From Polaribacter sp. IC073 (GTDB lineage: Bacteria > Bacteroidota > Bacteroidia > Flavobacteriales > Flavobacteriaceae), in the NCBI RefSeq assembly GCF_007997075.1, contig NZ_VORS01000010.1, forward strand, positions 95,222 to 159,221: a stretch of 64,000 nucleotides of DNA, in the 5' to 3' direction. Both the position numbers and the translations under genes were made by a program. Positions 15,230 to 23,467 of the stretch are shown piece by piece. The notes under the pieces were generated by a model. That model did not search any database. It was given only the letters and a program-made list of their open reading frames with translations, and was not told where the DNA came from. The first letter of the stretch is position 1; every line of letters begins with the position of its first letter.

Positions 15230-16033
15230 TTACAATTTATAATGGTTCATCATCAACTTTTCAAACCATAAATCTGGCAAAATTCGTTTTAAAACAATAG
15301 AAAACTTATCTAAACTCGCACCTACTTTATAATGTATTTTAGGATTTTTTTTATTTATAATTTTATAAACTGCTTTCGCCATTTCTACAGGATCCATTCC
15401 ATCTTCTACATGTGCATCCATTAAATCTAAATTTACTTGGTAATTTTCTTTGTAGGCAGATGTTTCAAAAACAGGCGTATGGTATCTTCCTGCGGCAATA
15501 TTAGTAGCAAAATCTCCCGGAGCAACGTTTACAACTTTAATTCCGAAAGGTTTCACCTCCATACTTGCCGCTTCTGTGATGGTTTCTAAAGCTCCTTTTG
15601 TGGCAGAATACAAACCCCTAAAGGGCAACCCCATATACCCCGCAATAGAAGTTATATTTATAATTGTGCCTGCTTTTTGATATCGCATTTGTGGTAAAAC
15701 CGCTTTCATTACATCGATAGTACCAAATAAATTGGTATTAAAAACAGCGCGCATTTTATCTGTAGGCGTATCTTCTATTGGGCCTGTAATTCCCATTCCT
15801 GCATTGTTTACCAAGACATCTAACCTGCCTTCTTTTTTAATTATAAAATCGATGGCGGTAGTAATGGTATCCACTTTTAAAACATCTAAAGCAATTAGTT
15901 CAAAAGGTAATTTCTCACTTTTTATAGGGTTCCTACTAGTTCCATATACTTTGTATCCTTTTTCAGATAAAAAAACAGCAATAGATTTTCCTATTCCAGA
16001 GGAAGCTCCAGTAATTAGTACAACTTTAGACAT
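15230..16033 (-). CDS. Short-chain dehydrogenase/reductase
   Basis: A 267-residue classical SDR. The NAD(P)-binding motif TGASSGIG is at residues 7-14, 'LVNNAGMG' follows, and the catalytic YxxxK is in 'YSATKGALETI', with the active serine in 'NITSIAGY'. The C-terminal tail is slightly longer than in minimal SDRs. The basic residue context ('GTSRNPIKS') suggests NADPH preference. Substrate is unknown. The neighbouring genes give no pathway context. Confidence 0.9.
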   Translation of the reverse strand: MSKVVLITGASSGIGKSIAVFLSEKGYKVYGTSRNPIKSEKLPFELIALDVLKVDTITTAIDFIIKKEGRLDVLVNNAGMGITGPIEDTPTDKMRAVFNTNLFGTIDVMKAVLPQMRYQKAGTIINITSIAGYMGLPFRGLYSATKGALETITEAASMEVKPFGIKVVNVAPGDFATNIAAGRYHTPVFETSAYKENYQVNLDLMDAHVEDGMDPVEMAKAVYKIINKKNPKIHYKVGASLDKFSIVLKRILPDLWFEKLMMNHYKL

Positions 16034-16213
16034 AAAATATTAAGAATTAAAATATTGAAGAATTGAGAAGAACTCTTTTTTAATCTTTCAATACTTTCTG
16101 CAAATATCTTAAAAGTAAATGAAGTATGCTAAATTTTAGAAAAAGGAAATAAAGAATGTGTTTGTTTGTGTGACTTTTTGAAGAGATCTTAAATTAAATT
16201 TAAGATAAAAAAA

Positions 16214-16310
16214 ATGGCAAGCTACCTACATCACACCGCTACAACCTAATACCTTTGCTGCGTTCCCGCCCTGGAGGATTCAAAGGGAGCTAGTTGTGTA
16301 GGACTTGCCG
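16214..16310 (-). ncRNA. ffs: Bacterial small SRP RNA (4.5S RNA)
   Basis: Read on the minus strand the RNA runs from about 16310 to 16214. The SRP domain apex is evident: TTTGAATCCTCCAGGGCGGG then AACGCAGCAAAGGTA, i.e. the conserved asymmetric loop and GGAA-type/GNRA-like tip that binds Ffh. The outer ends GGCAAG and CTTGCC (16216-16221 and 16304-16309) pair to close a roughly 95-base hairpin. It lacks an Alu domain. A run of eight Us follows directly (16206-16213), making the RNA its own terminator, and an excellent promoter lies immediately upstream. The exact ends are estimated. Confidence 0.95.
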
Positions 16311-16313
16311 CTG

Positions 16314-16343
16314 CAAATTTACAACAGATTTTTCTTCTGACAA
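16314..16343 (-). promoter_or_regulatory. SRP RNA gene promoter (TTG-N19-TAAATTTG)
   Basis: On the minus strand TTG (16341-16343), a 19-base spacer and TAAATTTG (16314-16321) match the Bacteroidota -33/-7 consensus precisely. The implied transcription start is near 16309, exactly where the SRP RNA closing helix begins. Confidence 0.8.
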
Positions 16344-16485
16344 TTAAAAATTTGCTAATTTTTATGTAACATTTTTAAATTACTGAATACTAATCTATTG
16401 TTGAGAAAATTTGTCGAAAAAAAATAAAAAATAAGACTATCTCAATGAAATGAATATATTTGTATCACTAACTAAAATTTAAAAT
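16322..16485. promoter_or_regulatory. Spacer with -7 box TATATTTG for the DUF4199 gene
   Basis: The divergent spacer between ffs and the DUF4199 gene contains TATATTTG at 16455-16462 on the plus strand, 24 bases before the ATG. No matching -33 box was seen at the usual distance. Nothing else recognisable is present. Confidence 0.45.
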
Positions 16486-17007
16486 ATGGAAAATCAAGTA
16501 AATAGTAAAGGTTTTATTGTAAACAATGGTGTAATATTAGGGGTAGCAAGTGTAATTTTTGCGCTTGTACTGTATGCAACTGGTAATCATTTAAAACCTC
16601 ACTGGTCTGCTTCTGTTGTGAATGCTATCATTTTTATTGGAACAATATTATACGGTATAAAGCAATACAAGGCTGCAAACAATGGTTTTCTTTCTTGGGG
16701 ACAAGGTGTTAAAGTTGGTGTAGGTGTTGCTATTGTTGGTGGGTTAATTTTGGTAATTTACAATTACTTATTCTTAACTTTTATTGAACCAAACTTTATG
16801 CAACAAATGATGGACATTCAAAATGAAGCTTTTTTAGACCAAGGAATGTCTGAAGAGCAAGTTGAAGCTGCAAATGAGATGGGTAAAGCTTTTCAAGGAC
16901 CCGTTTTATTAGCTGCACTAGGAATTATTAGTTATGCTGTTGGAGGTTTTATTGTTGCTGCAATTGCTGCTGCAATTATGAAAAAATCTGAAGAAGAGAC
17001 TTACTAA
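16486..17007 (+). CDS. DUF4199 family membrane protein
   Basis: A 173-residue inner-membrane protein of the DUF4199 family, widespread in Bacteroidota and without assigned function. It has four hydrophobic helices: about residues 15-32, 42-60, 75-98 and 137-160. The central hydrophilic segment (MQQMMDIQNEAFLDQGMSEEQVEAANEM) is acidic and lies between helices 3 and 4. The gene precedes a GT2 dolichol-phosphate-mannose-synthase-like gene by 66 bases, an arrangement I recall as common in flavobacteria, so a role in envelope glycan assembly is possible but unproven. Confidence 0.8.
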   Translation: MENQVNSKGFIVNNGVILGVASVIFALVLYATGNHLKPHWSASVVNAIIFIGTILYGIKQYKAANNGFLSWGQGVKVGVGVAIVGGLILVIYNYLFLTFIEPNFMQQMMDIQNEAFLDQGMSEEQVEAANEMGKAFQGPVLLAALGIISYAVGGFIVAAIAAAIMKKSEEETY

Positions 17008-17073
17008 ACATACGAATTCTAAGTTTTAAAAGTTCTCTTTAGGAGCTAAAAACAGTAAACTTAATATCAATAT

Positions 17074-18030
17074 ATGGATATTTCGGTAGTCATACCACTT
17101 CTTAACGAAGAAGAATCTTTACAAGAATTACACGATTGGATTGCAAAAGTTATGCAATCCAATCGTTATTTATATGAAATAATTTTTATTGATGACGGAA
17201 GTACAGATACTTCTTGGAGTGTTATCGAAAAATTATCTTCAGAAAACAACGCTGTAAAAGGAATTCGTTTTCAAAAAAACTTTGGGAAGTCGCAAGCTTT
17301 AGACGCCGGTTTTGAAATGGCAAAAGGTGACGTAGTAATTACCATGGATGCCGATTTACAAGATAATCCTGACGAAATACCAGAGCTATACGACCTAATC
17401 ATTAAAGAGGATTTCGACCTTATTTCTGGTTGGAAAAAGAAACGGTATGATAATGTTGTAACCAAAAACATTCCTTCTAAATTATTTAATGCTGCTGCCA
17501 GAAAAACATCCGGATTAAAACTACACGATTTTAACTGCGGCTTAAAAGCCTATAAAAATCTTGTTATTAAAACCGTAAAAGTTAGCGGCGAAATGCACAG
17601 ATATATTCCTGTGTTGGCTAAAAACGAAGGGTTTACCAAAATTGGCGAAAAAGTAGTGCAACATCAAGCAAGAAAATACGGTGTTACAAAGTTTGGTATG
17701 GACCGTTTTGTAAATGGTTTTTTAGATTTAATTACCATCTCCTTCTTATCCAAATTTGGAAAAAGACCCATGCACTTTTTTGGTCTTTGGGGTACATTTA
17801 TGTTTCTATTCGGTACAACATCTGCGTTTTATATCGGTCTTTTAAAGATTTATAAACTTTACAACGGCATAAAAACAATTCTAGTAACAGACAATCCGTG
17901 GTTTTTTATTGCATTGACGTCCATGGTTTTAGGAACTTTATTGTTTTTAGCAGGTTTTATTGGTGAATTGATAATTAAGACCAAAGGCAACGAAAAACAC
18001 TATTCCGTTAAAGAAAAACTCAATTTCTAA
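17074..18030 (+). CDS. GT2 glycosyltransferase, dolichyl/undecaprenyl-phosphate sugar synthase type
   Basis: A 318-residue family 2 glycosyltransferase. The GT-A domain shows 'VVIPLLNEEESLQELHDWI', 'IIFIDDGSTDTSWSVIEKL' and the metal-binding 'TMDADLQDNPDEIPEL'. Two C-terminal helices (about 230-262 and 272-298) anchor it in the inner membrane, as in GtrB, ArnC and related proteins that load a sugar onto undecaprenyl phosphate. The sugar is unknown. It follows the DUF4199 gene on the same strand, with a phosphosugar mutase gene and an MsbA-like exporter gene downstream. Confidence 0.9.
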   Translation: MDISVVIPLLNEEESLQELHDWIAKVMQSNRYLYEIIFIDDGSTDTSWSVIEKLSSENNAVKGIRFQKNFGKSQALDAGFEMAKGDVVITMDADLQDNPDEIPELYDLIIKEDFDLISGWKKKRYDNVVTKNIPSKLFNAAARKTSGLKLHDFNCGLKAYKNLVIKTVKVSGEMHRYIPVLAKNEGFTKIGEKVVQHQARKYGVTKFGMDRFVNGFLDLITISFLSKFGKRPMHFFGLWGTFMFLFGTTSAFYIGLLKIYKLYNGIKTILVTDNPWFFIALTSMVLGTLLFLAGFIGELIIKTKGNEKHYSVKEKLNF

Positions 18031-18034
18031 AATG

Positions 18035-18042
18035 TATCTTTG
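18035..18042 (+). promoter_or_regulatory. Predicted -7 box TATCTTTG before the phosphosugar mutase gene
   Basis: TATCTTTG followed by CA lies 29 bases before the mutase ATG, in the 41-base gap after the GT2 gene. It suggests that the mutase-MsbA pair can be transcribed on its own. Confidence 0.45.
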
Positions 18043-18071
18043 CATTTTATCACCATAATTTAAGCAACAAA

Positions 18072-19787
18072 ATGAGCGAAATATTAGACAAAGCAAAACA
18101 ATGGTTAACACCTACTTTTGATTCTGAAACTCAACAAGAAATTCAAGAATTAATTACTTCTAACGCTACTGATTTAGCAGATAGATTCTATAAAGACATG
18201 GAATTTGGAACTGGTGGAATGCGCGGGATTATGGGCGCAGGAACGAACAGAATAAATAAATACACGTTAGGTAGAGCAACCCAAGGTTTGTCTAATTATT
18301 TGATAGAAAACGTAAAAAAAGAACAGTTAAGTGTTGTAATTGCTTACGATTGTAGACATAATAGTAAGAAATTTGCTAAAATTGTTTCCGATGTTTTTTC
18401 TGCTAATAATATTAAAGTGTTTTTGTTTGAAGATTTAAGAGCAACACCAGAATTGTCATTCGCAGTGCGTCATTTAGACTGTGATGCTGGTATTGTTTTA
18501 ACTGCTTCTCACAATCCCCCAGAATATAATGGTTACAAAGTATATTGGGCAGATGGCGGACAAATTGTACCTCCGCATGATGGTGGAATTATAGGAAACG
18601 TAAACGCTCTAGATTTTTCTGAAATTAAATTCGAAGCAAATGAAGCCTTAATTGAAACCGTAGGCAAAGAAGTTGATGACGCATTTATTGAAGGTGCTGT
18701 AAAAAATGGTTCTTTATCTGAAAAGATAGATCGAAAAAATTTAAAAATAGTTTTCACTTCATTACACGGAACATCAATTGTCTCTGTGCCAGATGCTTTG
18801 GCAAAAGCAGGCTATACAGATGTGCATATTGTTGAAGAACAAAGAGCACCAGATGGTGATTTCCCTACGGTAAAATCGCCAAACCCAGAAGAACCAGAAG
18901 CTTTAAAATTGGCAACTGATTTAGCGAACAAAATTGGTGCTGATATTGTAATTGGTACAGACCCAGATTGTGATAGATTAGGTGTTGCCGTTAGAGATAC
19001 AAATGGAAACATGAAATTAATGAATGGGAACCAAACGATGGTTGTCATGACAGAATTTCTTCTAAAAAAATGGAAAGAAGCAGGCAAAATTAATGGAAAT
19101 CAGTTTGTGGGTTCTACAATTGTTTCTACAGAGTTGGTAAACAAAGCTGCAGAAAGTTATGGTGTAGAAACCAAGGTTGGTTTAACTGGTTTTAAGTGGA
19201 TTGCAAAAATGATTCGCGATCATGAATCGATGGATTTTATTGGTGGTGGTGAAGAAAGCTTTGGCTACATGATTGGAGATTTTGTTCGAGACAAAGATGC
19301 AGTTACCGCAACGCTTTTAGCTTGTGAAGTTGCCGCTTTAGCAAAACAAAACGGAAGTTCTTTTTATGAGGAATTATTAAGTATTTATGTTAGAAATAAC
19401 TTCTATAAAGAGCATTTAATTTCGACTACTAAGAAAGGAATGGATGGCGCTGCAGAAATTGAGCAAATGTTAAGCGATATGCGCAACAACCCGTTAACAG
19501 AAATTGACGGAGAAAAAGTAGAATCACTTTCTGATTACCAAGCATCAAACAGAAAAAATTTAATTACTGGTGAAGTAACAAACATCGATTTACCAAAATC
19601 TAATGTTTTAATTTATCAAACGGCAAACGGAACAAGAATTGCAGCGAGACCTAGCGGAACAGAACCTAAAATAAAATTTTATTTTAGTGTGAACACGAAG
19701 TTAGACCATGTTAAAAATGCAGCGAATATTGAAGCTGCCTTAGATGCTAAAATTCAAAGAATAATTAAAGAAATGAAACTGAATTAA
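18072..19787 (+). CDS. Phosphoglucomutase/phosphomannomutase-type phosphosugar mutase
   Basis: A 571-residue alpha-D-phosphohexomutase of the PgcA-like long type, interconverting hexose 1- and 6-phosphates. The phosphoserine loop is in 'TASHNPPEYNGYK' (residues about 143-155), the Mg2+ loop in 'GTDPDCDRLGVAV', the sugar-binding loop in 'GGGEESFGYMIG', and the phosphate-binding loop in 'RPSGTEPKIKFYF'. It uses a TAA stop that overlaps the ATG of the following ABC exporter as TAATG. This suggests translational coupling rather than a biochemical link. Phosphoglucomutase is the most likely activity. Confidence 0.93.
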   Translation: MSEILDKAKQWLTPTFDSETQQEIQELITSNATDLADRFYKDMEFGTGGMRGIMGAGTNRINKYTLGRATQGLSNYLIENVKKEQLSVVIAYDCRHNSKKFAKIVSDVFSANNIKVFLFEDLRATPELSFAVRHLDCDAGIVLTASHNPPEYNGYKVYWADGGQIVPPHDGGIIGNVNALDFSEIKFEANEALIETVGKEVDDAFIEGAVKNGSLSEKIDRKNLKIVFTSLHGTSIVSVPDALAKAGYTDVHIVEEQRAPDGDFPTVKSPNPEEPEALKLATDLANKIGADIVIGTDPDCDRLGVAVRDTNGNMKLMNGNQTMVVMTEFLLKKWKEAGKINGNQFVGSTIVSTELVNKAAESYGVETKVGLTGFKWIAKMIRDHESMDFIGGGEESFGYMIGDFVRDKDAVTATLLACEVAALAKQNGSSFYEELLSIYVRNNFYKEHLISTTKKGMDGAAEIEQMLSDMRNNPLTEIDGEKVESLSDYQASNRKNLITGEVTNIDLPKSNVLIYQTANGTRIAARPSGTEPKIKFYFSVNTKLDHVKNAANIEAALDAKIQRIIKEMKLN

Positions 19788-21616
19788 TGGGTTATTTTAA
19801 AGACATTTTAAAATATGAGAAAAAGTATCGAAAATTTACTGTTTTAAATATTCTATTCAACATACTTTATGCAATTTTTAACGTGCTATCTGTCTTAGCA
19901 TTTATACCTGTTTTAGGTATTTTATTTGGTACGGATAAAAAGGTTACAGCGAAACCTACTTATGAAGGTATCACACGTATCGGCACGTATTTAAAAGATA
20001 GCTTTTATCATTTTATATCAACTAAAATAGAAACTGAAGGCAATATAAAAACACTAGTCTTTATCTGTTTATTAGCTATTTCTCTGTTTTTTCTAAAAAA
20101 TTTATTTAGATATTTAGCCTCTTACGTCATTACTTTTTTAAGAACAGGAATCGTAAAAGATTTACGAGATAAACTTTATAAAAAGATTGTAGAATTACCA
20201 ATTTCTTACTTTTCAAAGAAAAGAAAAGGAGATATTATTGCACGTATGACTTCTGATGTGCAAGAAGTAGAAACCTCTATTCTAACGTCTATTGAGACTA
20301 TTGTTAGAGAACCTTTAACAGTAATTATAGCGATTTCAATTATGCTCTTTATGAGTTTAAAATTAACGTTATTTGTTTTTGTGTTACTGCCAGTTTCTGG
20401 ATTTATAATTTCGTCAATCAGTAAAAAACTAAAATCAAACTCTGTTAAAGCGCAAACAGAAACAGGTAATTTTTTATCATTTATAGAAGAAACTCTAACA
20501 GGTTTAAGAATTATTAAAGGTTTTAATGCCGAAAGTGTTATTGCCAAAAAATTTAATAACTCTACACTTAATTTTAAGCAATTAATGACGAGTGTAATCC
20601 ATAGGCAAACCTTAGCTTCACCAATGAGTGAGTTTTTAGGTTCTGCAACTATTATTGCCATTCTTTGGTATGGCGGAACAGAAGTCTTATCGAACACAAG
20701 CTCTCTACAGCCCGATGAGTTTTTTGGTTACATTGTCTTATTTTATACCGTTTTAAATCCTATAAAATTAATTACAACAACCTTTTATAATATTCAGAAA
20801 GGAGAAGCTTCTGCAGAAAGAATTATGTCTATCTTAAATACTGAAAATAGTATTACAGACATACCAAATGCACTTGTAAAAGAAGATTTTACAAGCAAAG
20901 TTGAGTTTAAAAACATTTCTTTTAAATATAAAGATGAATATGTTTTAAAAGACTTTTCATTAACAATTAATAAAGGAGAAACTGTTGCTTTGGTAGGGCA
21001 ATCTGGTAGTGGAAAATCTACTTTAGCAAATCTTATTACTCGTTTTTATGATGTGAATAAAGGGGACGTTTTTATTGATGGCAACAACATTAAAGACATC
21101 ACAAAAAAATCTTTGCGAGATTTAATGGGCATTGTTTCTCAAGATTCTATTTTATTTAATGACACAATTGCAAATAATATTAAATTAGGAACGCAAAATG
21201 CAACGGATGCAGCAATATTAGAAGCGGCCAAAATTGCAAATGCAGATGAATTTATTCAAGATTTACCAGAAAAATACGATACAAATATTGGCGATAGCGG
21301 AAACACTCTTTCTGGCGGACAAAAACAACGTTTGTCAATTGCGAGAGCTGTTCTAAAGAATCCGCCAATTATGATTTTAGATGAAGCAACTTCTGCTTTA
21401 GACACAGAATCGGAACAAATGGTTCAAATTGCGTTAGAGAAAATGATGCAAAACAGAACTTCTTTGGTCATTGCACACCGATTATCTACCATTCAAAAAG
21501 CAGATAAAATTGTAGTGATGAAAAAAGGAAAAATTGTAGAACAGGGTAAACACGAAGAATTGCTAGCTAAAAAAGGAGAATACTTTAAGTTGGTAACGAT
21601 GCAGTCTTTAAGCTAA
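19787..21616 (+). CDS. MsbA-like ABC exporter (fused transmembrane and ATPase domains)
   Basis: A 609-residue half-transporter. Six transmembrane helices fill the first ~340 residues, including the intracellular loop 'LPISYFSKKRKGDIIARMTSDVQEVE'-type segment. The ATPase domain has Walker A GQSGSGKST, the signature LSGGQKQRLSIARA, Walker B IMILDEATSALD and the H-loop IAHRLST. Homologues export lipid A-core or other hydrophobic compounds; in Bacteroidota this type is usually annotated as lipid A/ABC exporter. It is coupled to the preceding mutase gene by a TAATG overlap and is followed by a strong terminator. Confidence 0.93.
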   Translation: MGYFKDILKYEKKYRKFTVLNILFNILYAIFNVLSVLAFIPVLGILFGTDKKVTAKPTYEGITRIGTYLKDSFYHFISTKIETEGNIKTLVFICLLAISLFFLKNLFRYLASYVITFLRTGIVKDLRDKLYKKIVELPISYFSKKRKGDIIARMTSDVQEVETSILTSIETIVREPLTVIIAISIMLFMSLKLTLFVFVLLPVSGFIISSISKKLKSNSVKAQTETGNFLSFIEETLTGLRIIKGFNAESVIAKKFNNSTLNFKQLMTSVIHRQTLASPMSEFLGSATIIAILWYGGTEVLSNTSSLQPDEFFGYIVLFYTVLNPIKLITTTFYNIQKGEASAERIMSILNTENSITDIPNALVKEDFTSKVEFKNISFKYKDEYVLKDFSLTINKGETVALVGQSGSGKSTLANLITRFYDVNKGDVFIDGNNIKDITKKSLRDLMGIVSQDSILFNDTIANNIKLGTQNATDAAILEAAKIANADEFIQDLPEKYDTNIGDSGNTLSGGQKQRLSIARAVLKNPPIMILDEATSALDTESEQMVQIALEKMMQNRTSLVIAHRLSTIQKADKIVVMKKGKIVEQGKHEELLAKKGEYFKLVTMQSLS

Positions 21617-21636
21617 AAATTTAATTATAATACCTA

Positions 21637-21678
21637 AAAAAGACCAATGCTATTTCTATAAATAACATTGGTCTTTTT
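21637..21678. terminator. Bidirectional terminator between the ABC exporter gene and cca
   Basis: Arms AAAAAGACCAATG and CATTGGTCTTTTT are perfectly complementary; the loop contains a smaller TATTT/AAATA stem. It lies between convergent genes and is symmetrical enough to serve both. Confidence 0.9.
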
Positions 21679-21746
21679 GTTTCTTTTATATTTTTGTAAA
21701 GAGGTTAATTTAAATAAAAAAGGACTTCAATACTTTCTATTAATAC

Positions 21747-23171
21747 TTACGCAATAATAGTTAAACCTAGCTTCTGCCCTACTTCAAGCATAAAATCGTA
21801 AGAAGCTTCATGTTCATTTGGTATTTTACCATCTAAAATAGCTTCTTTAATAGCTTCTTTTATTTGTCCGATTTCTCTACAAGGTTTTAAATTGAATGCC
21901 GCTATTATTTCTTCACCAGAAATTGGAGGCTGAAAATTACGAACACGGTCTCTTTCTTCTACTTCTTTTATTTTAGAACGAACCACCTCAAAATTGGCAT
22001 GATATCTTTTAAATTTCTTCGGATTCTTCGTTGTAATATCTGCTTCACAAAGCGTCATTAGAGAATTGATATCATCACCTGCATCAAAAACCAAACGTCT
22101 AACAGCGGCATCTGTAACATCGCTTGCTAAAACAATTGGACGAGAACTTAATAGCACCATTTTTTGAACAAATTTCATTTTATTGTTCAATGGCATTTTT
22201 AATCTTTTAAATATTTTGTAGACCATCTTAGACCCTACAAATTCATGAGAATGGAAAGTCCAACCTACTTTTTTACTAAACTTTTTAGTAGGTGCTTTAC
22301 CAATATCGTGCAATAAAGCTGCCCAACGTAACCAAACATCTTCTGTATATTCAGAAATATTATCTACCACTTCTAAGGTATGATAAAAGTTATCTTTATG
22401 TTTTTGTCCTTCGACCTCTTCCACTCCTTTTAAATCTATTAATTCAGGTAAAATTTGAGATAATAATTTTGTTTCCTCAAGTAACAAGAACCCTACGGAA
22501 GGTTTTACAGAAGACATTATTTTATTCAATTCATCTACAATACGTTCTCTAGTAATAATCTTTAATCTATCTGAATTTTTAGTAATTGCAGACAATGAAT
22601 TTACTTCAATAGTAAAATTTAATTGTGTTGCAAACCTTAGCGCACGCATCATTCGTAAAGGATCATCAGAATACGTAATATCAGGATTTAATGGCGTTCT
22701 TATAATTCCGTTTTCTAAATCTTCCATTCCGTTAAACGGGTCTAACAACTCACCAAAATTAACTTCATTTAAACTTAAAGCCAATGCATTTATGGTGAAA
22801 TCTCTTCTGTTTTGATCGTCTTGCAAACTCCCTTCAGACACTTCTGGATTTCTACTTTCTTCAGAATAGGATTCTTTTCTAGCGCCCACAAACTCAATTT
22901 CTACGTCTTTATATCGCAACATTGCTGTACCATACGTTTTAAAAACTTGCACTTTGGGTTTGTTTGGTAACAATTTAGAAACTTTTTGAGCCAACTCAAT
23001 TCCGCTACCAATAGCAACAACATCAATGTCTTTAGCTGTTCCTCTTTTCAGAAAAAAGTCTCTCACAAAACCACCAATTACGTAGCTTTCTACTTGTAAT
23101 TGCTGAGATGCTTGAGAAATAATTGTAAAAATTTCTGATGAAATGGCCTCTTTAAAAAATTGTTTTTGCAT
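21747..23171 (-). CDS. cca: CCA tRNA nucleotidyltransferase with HD domain
   Basis: A 474-residue class II polymerase-beta-fold nucleotidyltransferase that adds or repairs the tRNA 3' CCA end. The head domain shows 'YVIGGFVRDFFLKRGTAKDIDVVAIG' and 'RDFTINALALSLN'. The neck has 'DPLRMMRALRFATQLNF' and 'RERIVDELNKI'. An HD phosphohydrolase domain follows ('WAALLHDIGKAPTKKF', 'HEFVGSKM'), as in many bacterial CCA enzymes. It could in principle be a poly(A) polymerase, but the domain order and Bacteroidota context favour CCA addition. The promoter overlaps a GC-rich palindrome. Confidence 0.93.
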   Translation of the reverse strand: MQKQFFKEAISSEIFTIISQASQQLQVESYVIGGFVRDFFLKRGTAKDIDVVAIGSGIELAQKVSKLLPNKPKVQVFKTYGTAMLRYKDVEIEFVGARKESYSEESRNPEVSEGSLQDDQNRRDFTINALALSLNEVNFGELLDPFNGMEDLENGIIRTPLNPDITYSDDPLRMMRALRFATQLNFTIEVNSLSAITKNSDRLKIITRERIVDELNKIMSSVKPSVGFLLLEETKLLSQILPELIDLKGVEEVEGQKHKDNFYHTLEVVDNISEYTEDVWLRWAALLHDIGKAPTKKFSKKVGWTFHSHEFVGSKMVYKIFKRLKMPLNNKMKFVQKMVLLSSRPIVLASDVTDAAVRRLVFDAGDDINSLMTLCEADITTKNPKKFKRYHANFEVVRSKIKEVEERDRVRNFQPPISGEEIIAAFNLKPCREIGQIKEAIKEAILDGKIPNEHEASYDFMLEVGQKLGLTIIA

Positions 23172-23253
23172 GAATCTACGCTCTTTTAAGCTTGAATATC
23201 ACTACCCTCAATTTTGAAAAAGTTGATGATTTTGTATTCTCTTTATTTTGTCG

Positions 23254-23285
23254 CAAATTTACTATATAATCAACACAACCCCAAA
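23254..23285 (-). promoter_or_regulatory. cca promoter, TTTG-N20-TAAATTTG
   Basis: On the minus strand TTTG (23282-23285), a 20-base spacer and TAAATTTG (23254-23261) fit the Bacteroidota consensus. The -33 element is embedded in the palindrome ACCCCAA-A/T-TTGGGGT at 23278-23292. Confidence 0.65.
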
Positions 23286-23292
23286 TTGGGGT
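23278..23292. promoter_or_regulatory. Palindrome ACCCCAAATTGGGGT over the cca -33 box
   Basis: Seven-base arms with a single central base form a perfect inverted repeat, conspicuously GC-rich in this AT-rich genome. The position over the -33 element would suit an operator. It lies in the divergent spacer between cca and the LTA-synthase-like gene. Confidence 0.5.
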
Positions 23293-23440
23293 CGTAATTT
23301 ATTAAAATGTTTTCTCCTAAATATTATCAACAAAAAAAGGCTTGTTTTTAAATTATTCTATTTCTAACATTGTAAAAAGCACTGAGTCTAACCTTACCCC
23401 AGTTTTCTTCATTGTTTCACCAAAGTAACCCTAAAAATAG

Positions 23441-23448
23441 TATCTTTG
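23441..23448 (+). promoter_or_regulatory. Predicted -7 box TATCTTTG before the LTA-synthase-like gene
   Basis: TATCTTTG lies 19 bases before the ATG at 23468. The nearest TTG (23412-23414) is 26 bases upstream, longer than the usual spacer, so only the -7 box is supported. Confidence 0.45.
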
Positions 23449-23467
23449 TTTTTTTTATATAAAATAC

